Shown piece by piece: positions 43,146 through 55,400 of a stretch of 64,000 bases of DNA (position 1 is the stretch's first letter; every line of letters starts with the position of its first letter). This stretch comes from Petrolisthes cinctipes (Eukaryota > Arthropoda > Malacostraca > Decapoda > Porcellanidae): contig JAWQEG010000286.1 in NCBI GenBank assembly GCA_033782935.1, forward strand, positions 5,001 through 69,000, written 5' to 3'. The position numbers and the translations under genes were made by a program. The notes beneath the pieces were generated by a model, which made no database searches, had not been told where the DNA came from, and worked only from the letters and a program-made list of their open reading frames with translations.

Positions 43146-43252
43146 TAGGACAGGTGAGGTGTGCCAGTACTGGGTTCTATTACCACCACCTGTTGTCCAC
43201 CAATAACAATCTCACTCCCAACCACCTGATATTCTCCACCAGGCAAGTTCAC
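43145..43252 (-). CDS. BTB-Psq exon N (terminal exon)
   Basis: VNLPGGEYQVVGSEIVIGGQ then QVVVIEPSTGTPHLS, stop TAG at 43145-43147. Acceptor TCCGCAG. The last codons lie in the first unit of a downstream minisatellite. Confidence 0.7.
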   Translation of the reverse strand: MNLPGGEYQVVGSEIVIGGQQVVVIEPSTGTPHLS

Positions 43253-44000
43253 CTGCGGACAAAAAAAAATAAAATAAATAAGAGATAATGGGCAATTCAG
43301 TTTGAGATACAGTCATATGTTTCAATACACATATGGGTTACTCAATCAAATTACTGACTAATGTGTTTATATTTTCATAATTATAACACTCACATGTACA
43401 CACCAAAACACAGACAAGCTTAATTGTACACACCAATATACTGACACATTTACATGTACACACCAAAACACAGACACAATCACATGTACACACCAAAACA
43501 CTGACACACTCACATGTACACACCAAAACAGACACACTCACATGTACACACCAAAACACTCATATGTACACACCAAAACACAAACACACTCACATGTAGT
43601 ATGTACATGTATCATCTTTGTATATATATTACACATCTCACTCTATTCATCCATTATGTCCATTAATTACGTATGTATATTTTCAGCCCCAGGGCTGCAC
43701 TCTGTTCAATAAATGGTATATTATTATTATTATTATTATTATGTACACACTAAAACACACACACACTCACATGTACACACCAAAACACACACACACTCAC
43801 ATGTACACACCAAAAGACAAACACACTCACATGTACACACCAAAACACAGACAAGCTTAATTGTACACACCAAAATACTGACACATTTACATGTACACAC
43901 CAAAACACAGGAATAGCCATTCATCATCTCCAACCTTACCTTGACACAGGGTATGTATGGTTCACCACAAACAGATTTAAAATACTATAGCTCCAGCCAA

Positions 44001-44034
<34 letters not shown>

Positions 44035-47000
44035 GGATTGATAAAGAGACATATATACAGATGAAGCTTAATTCTGTCAATACACACACACACACACACA
44101 CAGGGATTGACAGACAGACAGCCCCATATACAGACAGAGAGACGAAGTTTTATTCTCTGTTAACACACACACACACACACACACACACACCAAGTTCTCC
44201 TTCAGTCCTTACCAGGGGCATCTCCAGTTCAAAGCGCTGCCCTTCTTCTTCTTCTCCCTCAGTAACCACCTTCCCTTCCCTCGCTACAGTCAGAGACCCA
44301 TCTTCCTCTTCTTCCTCCTCTTCTTCCTCTTCCTCTTGTTCCTCCTCTTGCTGTAGTAGAGATAAGTGGTCCCCTGCTTCCCTGGCCACCACCTCTATTC
44401 TGTCTGTTCGTCCAGCCACTATGTCCATTCTGTCTGCTTCCTGGGCCACATCTTCAATCCTGTCCGCTTGTCCAGCCACTACCTGTATTCTGTCTACTTC
44501 CCGGGCCACTACCTCTATTTTGTCTGCTTCCCTTGCCACCACTTCAATTCTGTCCGTTTCCATTCTGTCCGTATGATCGTCCACTTCCACCTTACAAGGA
44601 GTCCCAATCACTAGGTCCATTTTGTCCAGTGTGTCAGTGGTGGGGTGATGCTCTGTTGTTGTACTTGTTGTTGTTGTGTCCACTATTGTACCAGCCACCA
44701 CCACCTCCATATTTTCAACTACCACTTCCTGGCTTACTACTCCGGCTCTCCCCATCCCCCTCCCCCCACCACCACATGGCTTTGGGGAGGCAGTGGGTGA
44801 AGTGGTGGGGTTGGCAGCCTCCTGAGACTTCTGCTCAACCACTGAGTCAGATGAGTACTGGAAGTGATGGTGGTGTGTGTCAACAAGGGGGGATTCTTCT
44901 GGGGTTAGGCTCTCCACCACTTCAATCTTGACCCGCTGCTCCCCCTCCTCCATCCCCTTCTCCCCCCCCACCACCACCGGGCCTGCACAGCCAACCAGGG
45001 ACCCAACTGTGCTGCTGTCGCCCCTTGTAGTGTCTGCATCTCCACATGTGCTCGGGGTTTCTTGCTTCAGTCGCTTCAGTCGACGCCAAACGGTTGACTT
45101 TGACACCTGAAATTTTAGAAAATTTGTACTCCCATCCGTTGTTTTCTACTGTCATTATGGGTGTGTAATGGGTTTGTAATGAATCTGTGTACAGTACACC
45201 CTCATTATCCACTGGGTTTATAGGTGTGTAATAGAGAGAGGGTTCACTGAACACATTTAATACAATCAGTACATACCTATAACACCACTGAAAAATAGGA
45301 AATTACTTTACTACTACTACTATGATCCCACAGCCAAAAGACCTTCACCCAATTCTCCCTGGCGGTCGGAGGCCCCCAGACTCCCTGGTTCAGTAAGCTC
45401 TGGTCCCATCTTCCTAGGATTTGCTTTGGTAGCCCTGGCATATACTGCCAGCCCATCCTTTATTTTAAATTGTTTTTTCACTGCGACCAGAGTGTACCGG
45501 GGGTCTGTGGGGCAGAAGGCCATTCTGCCCTGGGAGAACAACAACAACAACAACACAACATGCACTCTATTAAACACATTATGGAAGACTGCAATGCACA
45601 CAATCACACTCACCAACAACACAACATACACTCTTTGAGGGCACTGTGGGAAAGCCCAGTTCAGGCCATGACCTTCCTCATGGGCTCGGGGCTGCTCGGC
45701 CAGACAGCTTGAGAAATAACAACAACTACTACTATTACTGTAATTACTACTAGGCCCTACCTTAAATGGATGACCACCGAGTACAACCCTCCACTACTAC
45801 TACTAATATTACAACTACTACATGTACTACTACTGAACCATCCTATTTCTGACCTGAAACTTCTCAGATGCCTGTCCGTGTGTCAATCCTTGGTCTCTAC
45901 ACGCTGCCACTGCTCTCCTTAGTGACTCCTCAGGGGCACGGCGAAGACGAGGCAACCGTGTGATGCTTGACGCTGGTAACCTTCCCTCACGTACCAACTG
46001 TTCCTTAATCCGGAACAGAGTTGTCTTGGGAATCTGAAAATCACATCATAATGAATATCACTACACATCACTATGCATGCTGTGTGTGTGTGTGTCTCTG
46101 TGTGTGTGTGTAAGTTGGTAATCTTCCTTCATCTCATCCACCAACTGCTCCTTCATCCAGAATGGAGTCGTCTTTGGGATCTACAGCAACATCACACACA
46201 CACACACATCTCCCTAATGCTACATACACACACACTACACACCAACACAATTCTTTGATGCAGTACTCTCAGTCTTTCATGTACAGTCTATACATACATG
46301 AGCTACATGACTTAACATCGAATACATGACAGAATACATGATTTGACTTACCTTGGTTTCCTTAACAATGTGTGAAAGTGATGTTCCATCAAGCAACCTC
46401 TGCCTGGCCACACTCAGGTCCCTCTGTGCATAACCATAGCCTCCACCACCACCACCACGCCTCACACCACCGCTGACCACTGCCTCAAGCTGACAACGCC
46501 GCCACAACACTGACTTGGGAATGTTGTACTGTCTGGCAACCTTCATGTAGCTTGCACCACCTGTGTGTGTGTAAGAAATTAACCCACATTATTTTATTAT
46601 GAAACTATTTATCTATTCATTAGAGATGTACCGATGTATTTGTATCGGCCATTTTACAGAGTATCAGCATCAGTTAATTTTCAGCCGATATTATATAGTG
46701 TCATTATTTTGGCTACAAGTTAGATAGTAATACAGTTCATTGCTTTGTAAATAGCCACATCCACCAATTTTGACACGTACAGTACAAGACAGGTTAGTAT
46801 AGCCTGGCTCAGCGGCTGCACGACTCAAAGCCTCTCACTGGCTTCACACCACACTATCATCCCTCACTAGCCAAACATAGGCTACACAGTCTTCTCCGCC
46901 TTCGTAAGTTGGATTACACAGCTTTGATGTGCAGTGGTCCCCGCAAGTACACGTGTCACTGGCCTTTACAATAATTACATTACAAGTGGATTTTCCCCGT

Positions 47001-50000
47001 ACTTGGGGACTAAAGATAAATGGGAAAATTTTAGATAAAATCTTATATCTTATGAAAGTTTAGCTAGCTTTACCATATGATATCTCAAACAGAAAAAAAT
47101 ACAAATTGTCTTAAGCCAATAATAACACTAGTAAGACAAGTTAACTCACATGATAAAAATAGAGTTGATGTGTTTATTTAAGGGTCCAAGGCAGCCCCCG
47201 ATATTTTTGTTTCAGGACAAATAAGGAATATTCTTACACTGAACTACCACTCACCTAATACTTCACTACCCTTTTGTATGTAATTTTCTCTTTAATGACT
47301 AACAACAATTACAAACATATACTAAAATTATGGAAAATTTCAATTTTGAAAAAAGGCTTAGTCTCAAGGCTTAGTGCGAGTGTAGTGAGGAAGAGTTTGT
47401 CCAGTTATCATCAATAGTCCATGAATTTTTACTCGTTCTCACACATTTCCTATCTATCTATAGCTCCGACACCTCGCTCCCTTCGGGAACTCCCACCAAG
47501 GGGGTGGCCACGGCAGAAGAGTCTCCAGTTTTCCCTGTTCCAGCACTCCCTCCTCACTTGCTCCATCTCCCCTCCCCCCCTCACACTTCTCTCTCTCACA
47601 TACTTTTCCACAGGTGGTATCGGTATCAATATCGGTAAAATTATTGGTATCGGTACATCTCTACTATCTATAGCTCTAATGCCTCACTCCCTCCGGTGTG
47701 TGATAATTGAACTCTCAATTACTGTAACACACCATCATCAACACCAAAGACATTCCAGCACACAACAACAAAAAACGACTGACTTCTAACTGCATCCTTG
47801 GCTGCCTGGAGTGTCTGTGGGTCGTAGTCTAAGGAGCGGTGGTGTTGTGGTGCAATGCCGGCCAGTCTGGCATTGACTGAGAGTGTTGAATGAGGTACAC
47901 CCCACCTCCCGGCTATTTCTCTCAGTGTGCCCGCTCCTGCTCTCACATCCTCCAGCGCCCCCTGTAGATCCTCAGGCCTGGGGCGGGGGGGTGGGGGGGG
48001 GTGGAGAGAGTGGAAAGAGAAAAGGACACTAACTTAAGAGATCAATATCAAAGTCATAATTCTGTTTCTTAGTGTGCATCTTTCCCCATTATAATACAGT
48101 AATGCCTTGTTTTGCACTGTTGGTGTTATGGGTGTGTATTGCATTGTTTGTAATGAATCTTTGTACAGTAAACCCTCTTTGTATATTATGAAACCCATAA
48201 ACTTCCCAGTGGATAATAAGGGTTTACTGTACACAGAATCATAGAAAAATGGTATAATACACACCCATAAACCCAGTGAAAAATGAGGGTTACTGTACAG
48301 ATTCATAGCAAGCAGTATAAAGCACACCCATAACAAAAGTAAAAAATGAGGGACAACTGTATAATGTGTCGTCTTTGTAAACTCTCCATCTGCAAATCAA
48401 ATGTAAGGGATAGACTCACCCATATCTTGTGAGCTTGTAGATAACTTTCCTCTCCTTTTTCCCTCCAGTCTGTGTGTCCTGTTGGAGAAAAAGAGAAAAA
48501 AGCTTGTCAAAACATACCAAGTAAATACAACCTACACAAATGAAACATATGTGCAGTTGCCTACACTAATAACAAGAAGAAGAATTCAGTCTGGCCGAGC
48601 AGCCTTGGGGCTGCTCGGCCAGACAGCTTGAGGAACTTCAACAACAACAAGAATTCAGTAGGTTTGGTGAAATGTGGCACCACTGTGTTTGTTTATTCGT
48701 AATAATAGTAAATGTTGCACTGCTGTTTTTGTTTACTCATAGTAATAGAAAATGTGGCACCAGTGTGTTTGCTTTCTCACAGTAATAGAAAGTGTGGTAC
48801 TAATGTGTTTACTTACATAGCGTCCTTATGGTGGGTTTTGAGTGAGGAGTAAGTTCTGTCAATTCATTTACTATTACTCTACTACTATGAGTGGTATGGC
48901 CCGGGTGACCAAAGCTGTTCCCAGGGACTCGTGCTCTCTTGGTGGGGGCAAGGGAATTTTGTGACAGTTTGGCCCCCAACAACAACAACAACAACACCAC
49001 AATGCACACCTACCTGTAATACTAACTTTTCCTCCTCAACACACACACACAAACACACACCTGCAATACTAAACTCTCCTCGTCAGCGTGTGGTGCTGTG
49101 GGTCGATGTGGATGTGGAGGCGTGGAAGAGGAGGTGGAAGGAGGTGGTGGAGCGCTGATATAGCCTCCACCAAACCACATCTCACCCATGCTACCATCCT
49201 CATTCAGCTGAAACCAAAAGTAGAGCATGGCTTGAAGTGATGATGCTTAGAACCGTATGCAAGAACATTAATGGTGTTGACGATGGCATAGTTCCGATAT
49301 GATGACTCCACAGACACAAAACAGAGCCATCGTACTGGTACCATGCCATTGTAAGTAAGTAAGTAGAATGAAGAAGGCGGTATTAGAGAGGTGGGACAGC
49401 AAACACGAAGGAAACAGAAGGAAAGGAGAGACAGTTGAAGAATTGAAAGGAAGTGGCTGGGCAATTGTATGGGAGCCAAGCCTATCCTATCCTAGCCTAA
49501 TCCAACCTGACCCGACCTAAGCCAAGCCAAGCCAAGCCAAACCCAACCCAACACAACCTAACCTGACCCAACCTAACCCAACCCAAAGAAACCCAACCTC
49601 ACATAAACTAACACAACCTAACCTAGCCTACTATCCGTTTCAGCGCCGGACAGACGCTGTTTTTCGCAAATATCTCCTAAACGAATCGTTGTATCAATAT
49701 AATATTTCAACACACTATCTTTAACACCCGGGCGTAATTTATGGCTGACATACCATATTCCTATATATGATATGCGAGGAGTTTACTCGTGAAAAATAGC
49801 ACAAAGCTAGCCAGTCATATTGACGCATTCGAAGGAAAGTGTGGCCCCCCCAACACCCTCCCAAACCATTCCTAACCACAACTACATCCCCCCCTTCTCA
49901 CCCCTCCCTCCTCCTCTTCTCCCCCTAGCTCCTCGCCTCCCTCATCACTCGTGTCCCTCCCTATTTCTTCCATCACTGTATTATATATTAGAATGTTATG

Positions 50001-50320
50001 TAGATGTATATGTATAGATATGATTATTAACTAAGAGTATGGTGCCGTACAATTCTATAGAGGCAAGACGTATTTCACTTTGATAATTACTGTACAACAG
50101 CATGTTTACATACATGTAGTATGTAGAAGGTCCATGTTTGCAGTCCTTATGGTCAACCATACAATTGAACACGATGTACTGGCATTACCTGTGGTCTGGA
50201 CCTTCTAGGAAAAGTTATTAGATACTGTGTACCTATTCATTATAAAATGTCAACTTGGTCCAGTTAATATAATGTTATTTTGTTGACTTGTCCCTTTTAT
50301 ATTTATATTATCACCAAATT

Positions 50321-50416
<96 letters not shown>

Positions 50417-52372
50417 GTGTAGGATTTAATGATGCAAACATGATAAAACAAAATTTATTCACAATCACTGTCAAGGAAAACGTCATCATCTTCATCATCA
50501 CTGGCTTTCACGTTTGTACAATGTGGCAAGACGAAGAACAAACGCTGTCCTGCATCCACGGGGGCAAATGGACAACATTGTTGCTAATAGGTGCGCCTCG
50601 GCAGTCAATGATTTCTACCCTGTCACTACTTGAGTCATAGCCTCGGACTCGGGGGTACCTCATACCTCAGAGAGAGGGGGAGGGGATACGGGAGACTGTG
50701 AATATTCAATTAAGGCATAAATTGGTTATTTAAAAAGGTAAAGAACACATGAAGCAACCATGAACGATTATATTTGGTTGCCCAAAACCAAAATTAATAA
50801 TTTTTCTGGTGGCCTTAGACACGTGGGTTATTATCCGGCTATACGGCCATTAACAACGGGATTAGCTATTGCTTTAATGGTCGTTTGACTCACTCTGGGT
50901 TTCATGTCCACACACAACGGTAACTGTATTAAACAATATTACTAATGAACGATACGTATATACATACTGTCATAAAAAACATAAAAAATGGAAGGGGGAT
51001 GGTGTAAATAGGGGGGTGAAGAGTGAAACGGGGAGGGGGATAATGAGATATTGGGGTAGGGAAGGAAGGAATGGTGTGGGGGGATTTCGGGGTGTTGGTG
51101 GAGGGGTTACACGAGTACCCCACACTCGTCCGATTCTCTATAACGCCTTAGATATGATGACTGGATTAGGCTTAATATCACTCAGTAAACTCCTAACATA
51201 ACACATATAGTAATATGGTATGTCAGCCAAAAATTACGCCCGGGTGTTAAAGACAGTGTGCTGAAATATTATATTGATACAACGATTCGTTTAAGAGATA
51301 TTTACGAAAAACACCGTCTGTCAGGCGCTGAAACGTATAGTAGTCTAACCTAACCCAACCCAACCTAACTCAACCCAACCTAACTCAACCCAACCTAACT
51401 CAACCCAACCTAATCCAACCCAACCTAATCCAACCAAGCCTAGCCTAACCTAACCTAACCCAATCAAACCTAAACTAACTTAACTTAAACCAACCTAACC
51501 CAACCTCCCTTTCCCTCCCTAATCTAACCTAACCCAACCCAATACAATCTAACTTAACCCAACCTAACCCAATCCAACCCAAACCAGCCTAACCTAACCT
51601 AATTTAACCCAATCCAATGCAACCTAATTCAACCTGACCTAACTGACCTTGACAATGTGAGTGGGAGCCAGGTCATCCACGGTGGTCAGCTGAATATCCT
51701 CGGGTTGAATGAAGACGTGACCTGATGCAGTGGTGGTGTTGGCAGTAGTAGCAGTAGTAGTAGTGTTGGTAGTGTTGGCTGTAGTAGTGTAGCTGACAGT
51801 GGATGTGGTGATGGTGTTAGCAGTGGTGGTAGTAGTGGTAGTGTTGGTGTTAGCTGTGGTGGTAGTAGTAGTAGTAGTAGCGTCGATGTTGGCAGTACTA
51901 GTTCTGTCTTCTCCCTTTGTCAACAATCCTGCAACACCACACACGGTACATTACATATTAAAGAAGGTTAGATAGATTAGGTTAGTCTTGATTGCATTGG
52001 GTTAAATTAGGTTAAGTTAGATTAGATTGGGTTGGGTTAGTTAGATTGCGTAGAATTAAATTAGGTTAAGTGGGTTGGGTTAGCACTTCTCCTCTCAAAC
52101 ACTGCCCTTCTCCTATCCAATGTCTCCTGAGGGCCAGTAGTGGGGGGAGTACTACTTGCGGTGATGTGGACAGCACTTTAAGGACTTGGGTGCCCCTTCG
52201 TCCCCTGTCACTCCCTTTCAATTCTTCAACTGTCTCTCCTTTCCTTCTTCTATTTCCTTCATGCCTGCTGTCCCACTTCTCTATCACCTTCTTCCTAGTC
52301 CTACAGGGTATTCCAGGCCTAGAGAGGTCTGATCTTATTTTTTTCCTTCAGGTGCTGGCTTTGCTTTTTTTT

Positions 52373-52413
<41 letters not shown>

Positions 52414-52456
52414 TAAGAATAATGATAACAGGAATAATTAAATTATATATACTGTA

Positions 52457-52488
<32 letters not shown>

Positions 52489-55400
52489 ATGATAATAATA
52501 ATAATAAAAGTTTAGGCCTAGACTTTATAAATGATCTTGTGTTAGTAATAAAAGACACAGGAGATATGTTAGGCCTATTCTTATTACAGCCTAGGCCAAA
52601 AAACCTTATAAATCATCTGATGCTAGGAGTAAATATTTTATATTAGTGAAGAAAAATGTCAAACTTGTATATGAGAGGAGTAAGGAGTGAAATAATGAAA
52701 CAATGAATGAAATAATGAATAAAATAATGAAATAATACAATAACAAAATAATGAATGAATAATGAAACAATGAATGAAATGATAAAATAATGACATAATA
52801 CAATAATGAAATAATGAATTAATACAGAAACAACAATGAATGAAATGATAAATTAATTAAATTTTAATATAATGAATGAATACTGAAACAATGAATGAAA
52901 TAATAATGAATAAAATAATGAAATAACACAATAGGGTAACAATGAATGAAGTAATGAAATAATAAGAGGAGTATTCATTTACATACTGTTTTCTGTCATA
53001 GTCTGGCGTTAACAGTATCCCTCCAATTCACTCAATGCAAATTAATGACCCCCTGAATAATCACTACAGGATAAACTACAACCATACATAGTTATTACAC
53101 CTGTTTGCTGGGTAAAGGAGACTGGTGGTGGTGGTGGTGGTGGTGGTGGTGGTGTTGTAATGGTGGTGATGGTTCTCGTCATGATTGGTGGTGGTGGTGG
53201 TGAAGAATTAAAGGACAAAATGCAACCACACATAATATTATATTGGTACTGTTGTTAAATTTTAGTATGGTGAGGGGCCTCGTGTAGTGGTAGTGTAATT
53301 TGAGTACTGTAGTGTAGTGGGTAATGGGGTGGAATGATTTTTAGGAATACTACACCCATACATAATATAATATGGTGTACCTGAATTATAATACCTGTAC
53401 TGTTGAAGGTATGCTGAAATTAAATGAAGCCATGCATAACGTCATACTTCCAAACCATACCAGTACACAAATCACCTCAGTGTTACTAATGGGGGACCTA
53501 TTTTGTGACATAGTTTGGAGGAATCAATAGCCCTCCAATTTACCAACAAGAGATTCCTCCTTTAAATGCATCCATACACGATATCATACCTATCCTGTTG
53601 TTGGTAGGGTGTTGTAGTGATGTGGTGGTGTTGGTGTGGAATGATGAGGTGTTGGTGGAGACAGTAGGGTGTGGCTCTCCTTCCGTCACCTCCAGCTCCA
53701 CTATTCCATCTTCACCTTCCATACACATCTCCGCACATCCTGGTTTACGGAATTCACAAATATTCTAATAATATTGAAAAGAATTCATAAAATAAGTCAA
53801 GCCTCTAAATACAGTAATCAATAATTTATAAATAATTTATATTACTGATAAAAGAATCTATAATATATGAAATAACCTAAATAATCTATAATTCATTAAT
53901 AATGTATATAATCTATAAAATAATATAACCTGCTAATTAATCCATAATCAATAAAATACAGGTATTCTATTCTATAAATAACTAATATTCTAAACAGTAA
54001 CATAAACAATCAATAATAAAATTCAACCTTCTAAATAATCAATAATTTATAAATAATCTAAACAGTTTATGAAATAATCTAATCTTCTAAATAATCTAGT
54101 AGCTATGGTCAGGTCAAGATAGGTTAGGTTGGGATGGGTTAGGCTAACTTAGGTTAAGTTAAGTTAGGTTAGGTGTGGGTGAACTAACAAACTAACTATG
54201 TAACCTGTTCTGGTGAGCTGAAAGTTAAGTTAGGTTAGGTTAAGTTATGTCATGTTAAGTGTGGGTGAACAAACAAACCTGTTCTGGTGAGATGAGAGTT
54301 GGTGTTACATTCATTGTTGTTTGCACTCGCTATCACACTGTCCAGCTGTGACTGTAATGTATGAAATAGTGAATGAATGATTGAATAAATAATGAATGAA
54401 GTAAATATGTGATGAATGAAAATTAATGGATGATATAATGAATGATTGAAATAATGAATAAATGAGATAATGAAACAATGCATGAATGATCTGAGTAATG
54501 AGTGACAATGAATGAAATATTGAATAAGAGTGAAATACTGAAAAAATATAATATTACAATAATGAAAAAATGAATGAAGAAATAAAATAATGAATGAAAT
54601 AAAACAACGAATGAAACAATGATTGATATAATGAAATACAGTTAATGCAAATATAACCCTATTTTATATATGTACAGGTATTCTGATTCAGTCATCTTCT
54701 ATTGGGCAAATAATGCTGATTCCTCCAAAACTATTCCAGGAAACACAACATCTCAATGTTACTAATAAGGGATCTGTTGCATTGCATAGTTTGGAGGATT
54801 CAGTTGCCCTCTTTTGGGTAAATAATTCGAAGACTACTGATTCCTCCAAAGTATGCTATGAAACAGATCCCCTATGAGTTATGTTGAAGTGGTCTGTTTT
54901 CTGGCATAGTATGGAGGACTTAGAAACTCTCTCTCTTTCTTCATTTCCTGCTCTCCTTCTCTCCCATCCCTTACTTCTTTCCTCCTCCCCCCTCCCTCTC
55001 TCCCTCCCTCCTCCCCTTCCCCCTCTCTCACACACACACATACTCACTGGCAGTTCAATAAGACCCTTTACTTGTAACATCTTGGCCAGTTCTATTACAT
55101 GAGACAGCAGTTCAGACGGTACGTTCACCTGAAATTATTAGTAAAATATTATTATATATATACCGGTAGTCCTACCTATATGAATAATAAGTTGTTATGG
55201 ATTTTTTCTACCATGCAGCAAAATAATAGTACTGTAGATTTTCTGAAGTAACTGATAATATTTTCATTAGATTATGGCAGATTCAATAAAAAGTTCAGGA
55301 ATTCTGGAGATTTTGCCAAGTTTTCAGTATATCCACTGATGTTTTGGTAGCTCTGGCATCACCATATATGATCAGTTTTACATTTGTCCACTGGCCAGGT

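Noticed and set aside
43338..43933. Cys/Val-rich frames (CVCVLVCTCEC)
   Set aside because: Produced by the GTGTACATGT minisatellite.
53042..53233. Possible extra Pro-rich BTB-Psq exon
   Set aside because: The poly-Pro frame comes from a (GGT)n run that looks like a decayed copy of the exon-E end. Exons E and F already join in phase without it.
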